Shown here piece by piece: positions 8,035 to 16,306 of a DNA stretch of 64,000 nucleotides. The translations under genes and the position numbers were made by a program. The notes under the pieces were generated by a model. The model made no database searches. It worked only from the letters and a program-made list of their open reading frames with translations, and was not told the origin of the DNA. Location: contig NZ_CP045920.1 of NCBI RefSeq assembly GCF_009660225.1, positions 1,364,001 through 1,428,000 of the forward strand. Direction: 5' to 3'. The DNA is from Pseudactinotalea sp. HY158. Lineage in GTDB: Bacteria; Actinomycetota; Actinomycetes; Actinomycetales; Beutenbergiaceae. How positions within the stretch are numbered: position 1 is the stretch's first letter; the number at the start of each line of letters is the position of its first letter.

Positions 8035-9189
8035 ATGGACGATCCGTTCAAAGTTTTCCTGCTCATCCTGCTCATCGCGGCGGCGCTGTTCATCATCGTC
8101 GCGCTCAAGAAGTCGATCCGGATCGTGCCGCAGGCCGTGGCGCTCATCATCGAGCGGCTCGGTCGCTATCAGACGACCTACTACGCCGGCCTGCACTTCC
8201 TCGTGCCGTTCGTGGACAAGGTGCGCGCGGGCGTGGACCTGCGCGAGCAGGTGGTCACGTTCGACCCGCAGCCGGTCATCACCTCGGACAACCTCGTGGT
8301 CTCGATCGACACGGTCATCTACTTCACCGTGACGAACCCGAAGGACGCGACCTACGAGATCGCCAACTACATCATGGGCATCGAGCAGCTGACCGTGACC
8401 ACGCTGCGCAACGTCATCGGCTCGATGGACCTCGAGCAGACCCTCACCTCGCGCGATCAGATCAACGGGCAGCTGCGCGGCGTGCTCGACGAGGCGACCG
8501 GCCGCTGGGGCATCCGCGTCAACCGGGTCGAGCTCAAGGCGATCGACCCGCCCGCCTCCGTGCAGGGCTCGATGGAGCAGCAGATGCGCGCCGAGCGGGA
8601 CCGGCGCGCCGCGATCCTCACGGCGGAGGGGGTCAAGCAGTCCGCGATCCTCACGGCGGAGGGCGAGAAGCAGTCGGCGATCCTGCGGGCCGAGGGGCAG
8701 GCGCAGTCGGCGATCCTGCGGGCACAAGGTGAGTCCCGGGCGATCCTGCAGGTGTTCGACGCCATCCACACCGGCGACGCCGATCCGAAGCTGCTCGCCT
8801 ACCAGTACCTGCAGATGCTGCCCCAGATCGCGAACGGCACCGCCTCGAAGCTGTGGGTCGTTCCCACGGAGTTCACCGCCGCGCTCGGCTCGATCGCCGG
8901 CGCCTTCGGCGGCCAGACCCCGCCGGCCGGATTCGAGCCCTCCGAGGCGCGCGGGAAGCCGACGGAGGGCTTCGGGGTGGACCTGCCGGAGCCGTCGCTG
9001 CAGGATCCGGCCGAGGCGCTCGCCGAGGCCCGCGGCCAGGTGAACGAGGCCTCCGCCGAGGCGACCTCGGCCGGCATCACCTCGGGCAGGCGGTTCGAGA
9101 AGGCGGCCGAGGCGGGCCAGCTGCCCGCGGACCAGCCGCCGGCGCCGTCCTCGACCCAGCAGTTCCCCTCCACCCCGGCCTCGCAGTAG
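8035..9189 (+). CDS. SPFH/Band 7 (stomatin/flotillin-like) protein
   Basis: 384 residues. One N-terminal transmembrane segment (about residues 6-24) is followed by the SPFH domain (PQAVALIIERLGRYQTTYYA onward). A helical stretch follows with three nearly identical decamers (AILTAEGVKQ, AILTAEGEKQ, AILRAEGQAQ), as in stomatins, and then a disordered Pro/Ala-rich tail. The function is membrane organisation with the NfeD partner upstream. A GGAGGGG ribosome binding site precedes the ATG. The C-terminal ~80 residues are low in complexity and vary in this family. Confidence 0.9.
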   Translation: MDDPFKVFLLILLIAAALFIIVALKKSIRIVPQAVALIIERLGRYQTTYYAGLHFLVPFVDKVRAGVDLREQVVTFDPQPVITSDNLVVSIDTVIYFTVTNPKDATYEIANYIMGIEQLTVTTLRNVIGSMDLEQTLTSRDQINGQLRGVLDEATGRWGIRVNRVELKAIDPPASVQGSMEQQMRAERDRRAAILTAEGVKQSAILTAEGEKQSAILRAEGQAQSAILRAQGESRAILQVFDAIHTGDADPKLLAYQYLQMLPQIANGTASKLWVVPTEFTAALGSIAGAFGGQTPPAGFEPSEARGKPTEGFGVDLPEPSLQDPAEALAEARGQVNEASAEATSAGITSGRRFEKAAEAGQLPADQPPAPSSTQQFPSTPASQ

Positions 9190-9190
9190 C

Positions 9191-9261
9191 CGAGAGGACG
9201 TGGGAACCCGGCGCACCCGGGTCCTCTCGACCCTGCTGGAGAGGGACGAGAGGACCCGGGT
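9191..9261 (+). terminator. Three-arm inverted repeat with alternative hairpins, likely terminator
   Basis: ACCCGGGTCCTCTCG at 9215-9229 is perfectly complementary to 9247-9261 (15 bp stem, 17-nt loop). CGAGAGGAC at 9191-9199 can pair with the same middle arm (9221-9229), so two mutually exclusive hairpins are possible. It begins 2 nt after the SPFH stop codon. There is no T-run, as is common for actinobacterial terminators. Confidence 0.6.
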
Positions 9262-9277
9262 CGGGGCCATGGGGCAG

Positions 9278-9320
9278 CTGGGTATGCGGGACTCTCCTGG
9301 AGCGTGTTGAGAATACCCAG
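9278..9320. repeat. Inverted repeat CTGGGTAT / ATACCCAG
   Basis: A perfect 8-bp inverted repeat (9278-9285 and 9313-9320) with a 27-nt loop, following the larger hairpin system. Role unknown; it may be part of the same terminator or a small palindromic repeat. Confidence 0.4.
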
Positions 9321-9495
9321 GTCGCCGGCTCGCGCGGGTGGTGCTCGAGAACGACAATTCGGGCTCTTCTGAAACCGCAAGCCATGATGAGGGATCACAT
9401 CGCCTGACCCGACCTGCTATGGTCCGATCCATCATCGGACGTCGTCGTCGACGTCACTCATTGTGAGATTCTTACCCACACAGGAGCAGCCGACC

Positions 9496-9927
9496 ATGTC
9501 CCAATATCCTGCTGTCGTCGCCCCGCCCCGTGGCAACTTCGATACCAATCGCTCGCTCGTGAAATTTATTCTCCTCGGCCTACTGACGTTGGGAATCTAT
9601 GCGCTCTGGGTGACTGCGCGCGCGGGCGAGGATCTGAACTCGGTGGCTGGGCGATGGGACAACAAGCGCTCGATGAACTACTGGCTGCTCGCCCTTCTTG
9701 TCGGTCCGATCACGCTCGGGATCGCGCAGATGGTGTGGTGGCACAAGACGTCGGGTCGAATCAGAAACGAACTCCGACGCCGGGGGCTCCAGCCCACTGT
9801 GACGCCCGCGGACTTCTGGCTCTGGGGGACGCTGGGCATCCTGATCGTCATCGGCCCATATGTTTTTATGCACAGGTGGCTCAAGGCCATGAACCAGTTG
9901 TGTGCCGACTATAATTTTCGAGGCTGA
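9496..9927 (+). CDS. DUF4234-like small membrane protein
   Basis: 143 residues with three or four hydrophobic segments (about 22-40, 65-85 and 107-128). The pattern LLTLGIYALWVTARAGEDLN and then the similar LALLVGPITLGIAQMVWWHK matches DUF4234 proteins, membrane proteins of unknown function. The start at 9496 has AGGAG 8 nt upstream; the open frame reaches 9463. Base composition is visibly lower in G+C than the neighbours (for example CCAATATCCTGCTG, AAATTTATTC), so it may be a later arrival. No operon partner. Confidence 0.75.
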   Translation: MSQYPAVVAPPRGNFDTNRSLVKFILLGLLTLGIYALWVTARAGEDLNSVAGRWDNKRSMNYWLLALLVGPITLGIAQMVWWHKTSGRIRNELRRRGLQPTVTPADFWLWGTLGILIVIGPYVFMHRWLKAMNQLCADYNFRG

Positions 9928-10022
9928 CGCAACGTCTGATCGAAACGATGGGCCATTCGCCGGCATGGAGTGATGCGGATGCCGTTGTCGAAGGCCGGGG
10001 CCACCCGCGTCCCGGAGGCGGC

Positions 10023-10853
10023 CTATCGCGTGGCCCAGAACGCCACCGCGGCGGCCGCCGCCACGTTGAGGGAGTCGACCCCGTGGCTCATCGGGATCCG
10101 TACGGCGAGGTCGGCGGCCGCGATCGTGGCCTCGGACAGGCCAGGGCCCTCGGTTCCGAGGATGAGGGCGAGCCGTTCGGGCGGATCGGCGGCGAGCTCG
10201 TCGAGGGTGAGGGCATCCTCGCGCAGCGCCAGGGCCGCGGTGGTGAAGCCGGCGGCACGCAGCTGCCCGAGGCCGCCGGGCCACGGATCGATCCTCGTCC
10301 ACGGCACCTGGAACACCGTGCCCATCGAGACCCGGATGCTGCGCCGGTACAGCGGATCGGCGCACGTGGGGGTCACGAGCACGGCATCGACCGCCAGGCC
10401 CGCGGCGCTGCGGAGCGCGGCGCCCACGTTCGCGTGGTCGGTGATCCCCTCGAGCACGGCCACGCGGCGCGCCCCGCGGAGCACGTCGGCCACGGCGGGC
10501 AGCTCGGGCCGGTGCATCGCCGCGATCGCGCTGCGGTGCAGGTGGAAGCCCGTGATCTTCTCGAGCACCTCCTCCGGCGCCACGTACACCGGCACGTGCC
10601 CGTACTGGCCCGCGCCGGTGCGCCGCAACAGCGGGTCCAGGTCGGGCAGCCAGCGCGGGGCGGTGAGGAACGAGATCGGCTCATGCCCGGCCTCGACCGC
10701 GCGGGCGATCACGTTCGTGGACTCGGCCAGGTAGAGGCCGCGCTCCGGTTCGAGGCGGCGCCGCAGGGCCACATCGGTCAGCCGGGTGTACTCGGGCAGC
10801 GGGAGCGCGGCATGGGCGGGAACGGACGGGTCGCTCAGATCGACGATCGGCAC
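10023..10853 (-). CDS. TrmH/SpoU-family RNA methyltransferase
   Basis: 276 residues. The C-terminal SPOUT domain shows the three family motifs: N-x-G in HANVGAALRSAAG, LILGTEGPGLSE, and IPMSHGVDSLNVAAAAAVAFW near the C-terminus, the knot that binds S-adenosylmethionine. The N-terminal part (LPEYTRLTDVALRRRLEPE) is the usual substrate-binding extension. It methylates a ribose 2'-OH in rRNA or tRNA; the target is not predictable. The GTG start at 10853 is the first in-frame start near the family N-terminus and has TATCGT 8 nt upstream. The open frame continues far upstream but antisense to the next gene. Confidence 0.9.
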   Translation of the reverse strand: MPIVDLSDPSVPAHAALPLPEYTRLTDVALRRRLEPERGLYLAESTNVIARAVEAGHEPISFLTAPRWLPDLDPLLRRTGAGQYGHVPVYVAPEEVLEKITGFHLHRSAIAAMHRPELPAVADVLRGARRVAVLEGITDHANVGAALRSAAGLAVDAVLVTPTCADPLYRRSIRVSMGTVFQVPWTRIDPWPGGLGQLRAAGFTTAALALREDALTLDELAADPPERLALILGTEGPGLSEATIAAADLAVRIPMSHGVDSLNVAAAAAVAFWATR

Positions 10854-10928
10854 GGGAGCACACGATAGCCCCTGGCGGGCGGGCGTAACCTCGAGGAGGA
10901 GTCCGGACCGACGGGAGGGAGCGAGCCG

Positions 10929-11921
10929 ATGCCCGCGACGATCGAGGTGACGGCGGCCTATGTGAGCGAACTCGGGCCGGTCGAGAACATCCGCCACGGC
11001 CCGCTCGAGGTCGCGGCCCCCGGCGGGAACGACGTGCTCGTCGACGTCGAGGCCGTCGCGCTCGACCCGGTCGACACCCTCGTGCGCTCCGGCCGCTACC
11101 CCACGGCCGTGCCGCTGCCGCTCGTGCTCGGCCGGGATCTCGTGGGCCGCGTCGCGTCCGCCCCGGCGCACACCCCCTTCCGGGCGGGCCAGTGGGTGTG
11201 GGCGAACAGCATCGGCCACGACGGCCTCCAGGGGGCCTTCGCCGACCGGGCCGTGGTTCCCGCCGAGCGGTGCTATCCGCTTGCGGACGGCACCGACCCG
11301 GCCCGGGCGGTCGCGCTCGCCCATCCGGGGAGCACCGCCGCGCTCGGCTGGTTCTCCCACGGCGGGCTGCGCGCCGGGCAGACCGTACTCGTGGGCGGGG
11401 GCGGCGGGAACGTCGGCACGGCCGCGGTGGTGCTCGCCGCCGGGGCGGGGGCGCGGATCGTCGCTACCGCCTCCCCGCGGGATGCCGGCCGGGTACTCGC
11501 GGCCGGTGCCGACGTGGTGCTCGACCACCATGAGCCCGACCTGGGGGCCCGGATCGCCGGGGTGGTGCCGAGCGGGGTCGACATCGCCTGGGACACCTCG
11601 GGCCGGATGGACTATGGAACCCTCGCGGACGTGACCGCCCCCGGGGGCCGCATCCTCGTCTCGGCGGCCGGGCCGGAGCCCGCGCCCGTGCCGTGGGCCC
11701 GGATCTACACCCGGGACATCGACGTGGTCGGGTTCGTGCACTCCCGCGCCCGGGTGGATCAGCTCGCCCGCGCCGCCGCCCGGCTCAATGCGGGTCTGAC
11801 CGCCGGAACGCTGACGGCCGACGTCACCGAGGTGCTGCCGCTGTCCGAGGTCGCCGATGCCCACCGGCGCATGGAGGCGGGGCAGGTGCGCGGGCGGATC
11901 GTGCTCCGGCCGGGGCAATAG
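10929..11921 (+). CDS. Zinc-independent MDR oxidoreductase (quinone-reductase-like)
   Basis: 330 residues of the medium-chain dehydrogenase/reductase family, NADPH:quinone oxidoreductase branch. The N-terminal GroES-like domain includes the PLVLGRDLVGRV motif. The Rossmann nucleotide site is VLVGGGGGNVGTAAVVLA. The zinc-binding Cys/His set of alcohol dehydrogenases is absent. The substrate is unknown. GGGAGGGAGCG precedes the ATG as ribosome binding site. It lies head-to-head with the RNA methyltransferase gene and ends next to a PIN-domain remnant on the other strand. Confidence 0.88.
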   Translation: MPATIEVTAAYVSELGPVENIRHGPLEVAAPGGNDVLVDVEAVALDPVDTLVRSGRYPTAVPLPLVLGRDLVGRVASAPAHTPFRAGQWVWANSIGHDGLQGAFADRAVVPAERCYPLADGTDPARAVALAHPGSTAALGWFSHGGLRAGQTVLVGGGGGNVGTAAVVLAAGAGARIVATASPRDAGRVLAAGADVVLDHHEPDLGARIAGVVPSGVDIAWDTSGRMDYGTLADVTAPGGRILVSAAGPEPAPVPWARIYTRDIDVVGFVHSRARVDQLARAAARLNAGLTAGTLTADVTEVLPLSEVADAHRRMEAGQVRGRIVLRPGQ

Positions 11922-11924
11922 GCC

Positions 11925-12029
11925 TCATTCGATGTACTCGAACCGACAGCGTGGCCCGTGCGCGGTCGTCATCCGATGATCCCCGGTGATGAGCGGAGCT
12001 CCGGGCAGTCGGGCCCGGCGTGGCACCAT
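11925..12029 (-). pseudogene. Remnant of a VapC-like PIN toxin (C-terminal end only)
   Basis: The minus-strand frame ending at 11925 reads RLPGAPLITGDHRM, then TTAHGPRCRFEYIE and a stop. This is the typical C-terminus of VapC toxins: an alternating hydrophobic segment, L-x-T-x-D-x-x-(L/M) holding the last metal-binding Asp, an A-x-G segment, then a C-x-(V/F)-E strand. Upstream the frame runs antisense into the formylglycine-generating enzyme gene and has no PIN N-terminus, so about three quarters of the gene is gone. No antitoxin remnant is seen. Confidence 0.5.
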
Positions 12030-12035
12030 GGCGGG

Positions 12036-13082
12036 ATGAATCACGATGCGCCGGCGGCGTGCTGCGCCCCGGGCCGACCAGGCGACCGGCCCGGTGGCCC
12101 CGGCGGCACTGTCGGACCCGGCGGCTCTGTCGGCACTGTCGCCTCTGTCGGCCCAGTCGAGACGGTGACGCCGGTACGAGGGGCGGGCGGCGTCGTCCAT
12201 GCGCGGGAGCGGCGCCCGGCGGGCGTCCCCGATCCGGTGCACCTGCCCGGTGGCACGTTCCGCATGGGCGGGAACGATCTCGACGCGAACCCCCTCGACG
12301 GGGAGGGGCCGATCCGCGAGGCCACGTTGAGCCCGTTCGCGATCGGGGCGACCACCGTGACGAACAGCGAATTCGCCGCCTTCGTCGAACAGACCGGGTA
12401 TGTGACGGAGGCCGAGGATCTCGGCTGGTCGTTCACCTTTGTCGCCTTCCTGCCCGGCCACCTGCGCCGGCGGGAGATGCGGGTCGCGCAGGCGCCGTGG
12501 TGGTCGGCGGTGCCCCGCGCCGCCTGGAACCGCCCCGAGGGCCCCGACTCGGACGTGTCCGACCGCGGCGACCATCCGGTGGTGCACGTCTCCTGGCGCG
12601 ACGCCGAGACCTACGCGGCCTGGGCCGGCGGACGCCTCCCGAGCGAGGCCGAATGGGAGTACGCAGCCCGGGGCGGGCTCGTGGGCGCCCGGTACCCGTG
12701 GGGAGACGACCTCACCCCGGGCGGCGAGCACCGGTGCAATATCTGGCAGGGCACCTTCCCCACGAAGAACACCGCCGCGGACGGCTACCGCGGCACGGCG
12801 CCTGCGCGCAGCTTTCCGCCGAACGGATACGGCCTGTACAACGTGGCCGGGAACGTGTGGGAGATGTGCGCCGACCGGTGGCGCGTGCGCCACCCGGCCG
12901 GCCCGGTGACCGATCCGCTCGTCGCCTCGGACGGGGGAGACGGCATGCTGCGGGTCATGCGCGGCGGCTCCTACCTGTGCCACGACTCCTACTGCAACCG
13001 CTACCGGGTGGCGGCGCGCACGCAGAACAGTGCCGATTCGGCCTCCGGGAACCAGGGGTTCCGGATCGCCTTCGACGCTTGA
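12036..13082 (+). CDS. Formylglycine-generating enzyme (SUMF1 family)
   Basis: 348 residues. It oxidises the Cys of a C-x-P-x-R motif in a sulfatase to formylglycine. The C-terminal signature MRGGSYLCHDSYCNRYRVA holds the two copper-binding/catalytic cysteines (Cys315 and Cys320), spaced five apart as in the human and mycobacterial enzymes, followed by NQGFRIAFD. Upstream are GGRLPSEAEWEYAARGG and NVAGNVWEMCADRW, also diagnostic. The first ~55 residues are Gly/Pro/Val-rich and not part of the domain. No sulfatase gene is in the window. The ATG has GGCGGG just before it but no clear ribosome binding site. Confidence 0.93.
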   Translation: MNHDAPAACCAPGRPGDRPGGPGGTVGPGGSVGTVASVGPVETVTPVRGAGGVVHARERRPAGVPDPVHLPGGTFRMGGNDLDANPLDGEGPIREATLSPFAIGATTVTNSEFAAFVEQTGYVTEAEDLGWSFTFVAFLPGHLRRREMRVAQAPWWSAVPRAAWNRPEGPDSDVSDRGDHPVVHVSWRDAETYAAWAGGRLPSEAEWEYAARGGLVGARYPWGDDLTPGGEHRCNIWQGTFPTKNTAADGYRGTAPARSFPPNGYGLYNVAGNVWEMCADRWRVRHPAGPVTDPLVASDGGDGMLRVMRGGSYLCHDSYCNRYRVAARTQNSADSASGNQGFRIAFDA

Positions 13083-13167
13083 GGGGCTCGGAAAGACGTC
13101 AGGTGTCCCGCGGCGATCATCGGGTCGGCCGACGGGCTCGGCGCAACGTCTGCCAGACTCTTCTCGC

Positions 13168-14100
13168 ATGAGGATCATGCTGCTCGACACCGCATCGCTC
13201 TACTTCCGAGCCTTCTTCGGGATGCCCGATTCGCTGCGTGCGCCCGACGGCACACCGGTCAACGCGGTGCGCGGGCTGCTCGACTTCATCGCGCGGCTCG
13301 TGTCCGACTACGCCCCGAGCCACCTCGTGTGCTGCTGGGACAACGACTGGCGCCCGACCTGGCGGGTCGAACTCCTGCCCAGCTACAAGGAGCACCGGCT
13401 CGCGCGCACGGCCGGCGGCGATGGCGTCGACGCCGAGGAGGTGCCCGATGCCCTCGCGGTTCAGGTGCCGGTGATCGCCGAGGTGCTCGCGGCGATGGGC
13501 ATCGCCGTCCGTGGGGTCGACGGATACGAGGCGGACGACGTGATCGGCACGCTCGCGACGACGGCCGGAATGCCCGCCGACGTGGTCACCGGCGACCGGG
13601 ACCTCTTCCAACTCGTGGACGACGAGCGCGAGATCCGGGTGCTCTACACGGCCCGCGGCGTGGGCAGGCACGAACAGGTCACGGGCGAGGTCGTGCGGGC
13701 GAAGTACGGGGTGCGCGCCGATCAGTACGCGGACTTCGCGACCCTGCGCGGGGACGCCTCCGACGGGCTCCCGGGCGTCAAGGGCGTGGGGGACAAGACG
13801 GCGGCCCGGCTCCTGGCCGAGTTCGGCACCCTCGCCGGGATCCGGGCGGCCGCCGCCGACCCGTCGACGGCGCTCGCGGCCGGCGTGCGCGCCAACCTGC
13901 TCGCCGCGGCGGGCTACCTCGACGTGGCCCCACGGGTGGTCGAGGTGACCCGGACCCTGCCGATCCCGGCGGACTGGGGCGAGCTGCGTCGTCCGCACGC
14001 CTTCGACGACGAGGCCGCCGTGACCCGCCTCGCCGACACCTGGGGCCTGGGCGGCTCGGTCGCGCGGGTGCGGGCGGCCCTGGCGGCCGACCATGATTGA
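13168..14100 (+). CDS. Stand-alone 5'-3' exonuclease / flap nuclease
   Basis: 310 residues, equal to the N-terminal nuclease domain of DNA polymerase I without the polymerase. Metal-binding acidic motifs are visible: LLDTASLYFRAFF at the start, YEADDVIGTLA, and VTGDRDLFQLVD. The helix-three-turn-helix motif is GDASDGLPGVKGVGDKTAARL. Such stand-alone nucleases act in RNA primer and flap removal. The ATG at 13168 starts directly at the domain; the open frame extends upstream to 13030 without sense. It is followed by a tandem repeat and a strong hairpin. Confidence 0.92.
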   Translation: MRIMLLDTASLYFRAFFGMPDSLRAPDGTPVNAVRGLLDFIARLVSDYAPSHLVCCWDNDWRPTWRVELLPSYKEHRLARTAGGDGVDAEEVPDALAVQVPVIAEVLAAMGIAVRGVDGYEADDVIGTLATTAGMPADVVTGDRDLFQLVDDEREIRVLYTARGVGRHEQVTGEVVRAKYGVRADQYADFATLRGDASDGLPGVKGVGDKTAARLLAEFGTLAGIRAAAADPSTALAAGVRANLLAAAGYLDVAPRVVEVTRTLPIPADWGELRRPHAFDDEAAVTRLADTWGLGGSVARVRAALAADHD

Positions 14101-14158
14101 GCCCGGCTGAACACGGCTGAGCCCGGCTGAACACGGCTGAACCCGGCTGAACACGGCG
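14099..14158. repeat. Three 20-bp tandem repeats
   Basis: The unit GAGCCCGGCTGAACACGGCT occurs three times (14099-14118, 14119-14138, 14139-14158; the last copy has two changes). Each unit is itself two similar decamers. It begins inside the stop codon of the exonuclease gene and ends at the terminator stem. Probably a slippage-prone spacer; no function seen. Confidence 0.85.
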
Positions 14159-14189
14159 AACGCAGGCCCGCCGGGTGCGGGCCTGCGTT
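14159..14189. terminator. Bidirectional hairpin terminator
   Basis: A 13-bp perfect stem (AACGCAGGCCCGC / GCGGGCCTGCGTT) with a 5-nt loop lies between two converging genes, so it can end both. No T-run on either side. Confidence 0.8.
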
Positions 14190-14218
14190 CGGGTGGATCG
14201 ATCCGGGTGGGCGAGGGG

Positions 14219-14350
14219 TCAGATGATGTCGCGGCCCTCGCGCCGGGCCTCGAGCCATTCCTTCATGAACCCGCGGCAGAGCACGAACAGCACACCGGCG
14301 ACGATCACCGGCCACATGAGGATGTACACGGTCAGCAGAAACGTCGTCAC
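14219..14350 (-). CDS. Small membrane partner of the sodium:solute symporter
   Basis: 43 residues with a GTG start that overlaps the stop codon of the symporter (GTGA), so it is translationally coupled. It begins with one transmembrane helix (VTTFLLTVYILMWPVIVAGV onward, about residues 3-25) followed by a basic amphipathic tail (KEWLEARREGRDII). Tiny proteins of this design directly downstream of SSS-family transporters are known in actinobacteria as putative transporter small subunits. It is too short for most gene callers. Its role in transport is inferred from position only. Confidence 0.75.
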   Translation of the reverse strand: MTTFLLTVYILMWPVIVAGVLFVLCRGFMKEWLEARREGRDII

Positions 14351-16008
14351 GCCATCACCTCCGCCCGGTTGCTGTCGTCATCGCGGTCGTCGAAGTCGCC
14401 GACGCTCTTCTGGATCTGGGAGAAGTCGAAGTTGACCTTCGAACGCCACGACATCGCGGCACACACGATCGTGCTCACCGAATAGGCCACGAGCGAGCCA
14501 CTGAGGGTTGCGTACGTGTGCAGCGTCCCGAACGCGAACGGGGCGACCCCGAGGGTGGCGACCGCGGCGATGATGAGCGCCGGCTTGAGGCCGAAGAAGC
14601 CGAAGGCCATGAGCCCGAGCACGACCCCGACGCCGACGATCGCGAGGACGTCGACGATCAGGCCGACCCCGCCGTCCATCGAGACGAGCGAGAACCGCAC
14701 GGGGAGGAACACCACGAGGGCGGCGATGACCGCGACCGTGAACGCCGCGTTCGTGACCTTCTTCCAGTAGAAGCTCGCGATGACCGGGAACACGAGCGCG
14801 CCCCACAGGGCCCCGACGAATACCAGGAGATCCAAAATATTCAGTTGCATGCTGGCAAAGACGACGGCGATCGCGGAGGCCGCGACCATGGTGAGCCGGC
14901 CGATGGTCAGCATGAGCTTCGGGTCGGCCTTGTCCTTGCCGACGCTCTGGCCGTACATGTCGGTCATGACGATCGAGCTGAGCGCCGCCAGGTCGGAGTC
15001 GGCGGTCGAGCTCAGCGCCCCGATGATCATGATGAAGAACACCGCGAGCAGCACGGGGGAGAGGTACTCCGCGGCCATCTGCGGCACGAGGTTGTTCGGG
15101 TCGCCGCCCAGGGGGTCGACGCCCAGGTACAGGGCCATGACGCCGAGCATTCCCACGCCGATGACCATCGCGCCGTAGCCGACGGTCGCCGTGATGAAGG
15201 TCGGCTTGATCAGATCCTTGCGCACCGCGAAGAGCCGCTGGGCGATCGTCTGATTACCGATGGCGTAGGCGAGGACCGCCGCGATATAGGGCGCACCCTG
15301 GTTCATGAATGCGTCGGAGGAGAAGAAGTTCGACTGCTGCGGGGTGAGGTTCGCGGCGCCGGACTCGAACATCGTGGGAAAGTCCGCGGCGAAGAAGATG
15401 ACCGGGATGAGCACGGCGACCGCCCCGAGCATCGCGATCACCTGGATGAAGTCGGTGAGCACGGAGGCGCGGAAGCCGGACCACAGCGTGTACAGCAGCA
15501 CGCCCGAGGCCACGATGATCACGCCCTGGATGAAGTTGAACGGGGAGAGGAGGCTGATGAGCACGCCGCCCGCGATGAAGTTCGACATGAGCGAGATGAC
15601 GCTGCCCACGACGTTCGACCCCGCCAGCATGAGCTGACTCGAGCGGCCGTGCCGGGCGAACATCACCTCGGCCAGCGTGTGGGCGCGGGGGGCGACCTTG
15701 CGGATCCGCTTTCCGAACGGGTAGATGAAGAGAATCATCAGGGCGCCCCAGAGACCGTAGTGGATCGGTCCGGAGATGCCGTAGGTGTAGCCGGAGGTGG
15801 CCGAGGCGTACATCGATGATGCCCAGATCCACGTCGCGGTCATGCTCGCCGCGGAGATGCCGAAACCGACCTTGTTTCCGGCGGTCATGTATCCATCGGC
15901 GTTCTCTTGCTTCTTCCCGATCCGGGTGGAGATCCAGAAGGTTCCCCCGTAGAAGAAGAGCAATAATGCGATAATGGTGAGTGTGTTGAACTGGAACAGC
16001 TCGTTCAC
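14347..16008 (-). CDS. Sodium:solute symporter (SSS family)
   Basis: 553 residues, about 13 to 14 transmembrane helices. The N-terminal region (RIGKKQENADGYMTAGNKVGFGISAAS) is the typical first-loop motif, and ALSSTADSDLAALSS is the conserved sodium-site segment. The overall form is like the urea/DUR3-related branch, but the substrate cannot be assigned. The GTG start at 16008 has GGAGG upstream. The C-terminal ~35 residues are charged and cytosolic. It is followed by the 43-residue partner with a GTGA overlap. The 298 bp upstream (16009-16306) hold no other gene and should contain the promoter. Confidence 0.9.
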   Translation of the reverse strand: MNELFQFNTLTIIALLLFFYGGTFWISTRIGKKQENADGYMTAGNKVGFGISAASMTATWIWASSMYASATSGYTYGISGPIHYGLWGALMILFIYPFGKRIRKVAPRAHTLAEVMFARHGRSSQLMLAGSNVVGSVISLMSNFIAGGVLISLLSPFNFIQGVIIVASGVLLYTLWSGFRASVLTDFIQVIAMLGAVAVLIPVIFFAADFPTMFESGAANLTPQQSNFFSSDAFMNQGAPYIAAVLAYAIGNQTIAQRLFAVRKDLIKPTFITATVGYGAMVIGVGMLGVMALYLGVDPLGGDPNNLVPQMAAEYLSPVLLAVFFIMIIGALSSTADSDLAALSSIVMTDMYGQSVGKDKADPKLMLTIGRLTMVAASAIAVVFASMQLNILDLLVFVGALWGALVFPVIASFYWKKVTNAAFTVAVIAALVVFLPVRFSLVSMDGGVGLIVDVLAIVGVGVVLGLMAFGFFGLKPALIIAAVATLGVAPFAFGTLHTYATLSGSLVAYSVSTIVCAAMSWRSKVNFDFSQIQKSVGDFDDRDDDSNRAEVMA

Positions 16009-16306
16009 GCACCCCTCCTCACGTGTTCAATTATTCGTCGAGTTTCGTATGGTGTCGGTGGACATGCGGTGTCCGCCGAGGTCTCGGCTGTGGTGATCAC
16101 TCTCCTCGTTCGCGCACGCTGACGTGCCGACTCGACCTCTCGAGCCGGGCGGCGATCACCGCGGCGGCCGCAGGAGCACTCGTAGGTCCACGCGGCCGGG
16201 GCCGATCGCCAGCATCTGACCATAGCCCATGGACGGCACTGCCCGGCACCAAGCGGGTCCCTCGATGCGGCAAAGCCCGGACGTGTCGGCGGGGGAGGTG
16301 GGTGGG

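Larger units (their letters stand above)
9190..9495. other. Gene-free stretch with two nested hairpin systems
   Basis: This is 306 bp without a convincing gene between the SPFH gene and a small membrane gene. The first 70 bp carry a three-arm inverted-repeat system and 9278-9320 holds a second inverted repeat, both described separately. The remaining ~170 bp (9321-9495) are richer in A+T than the surroundings and should hold the promoter of the gene at 9496; no clear -35/-10 pair was found. Confidence 0.6.
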
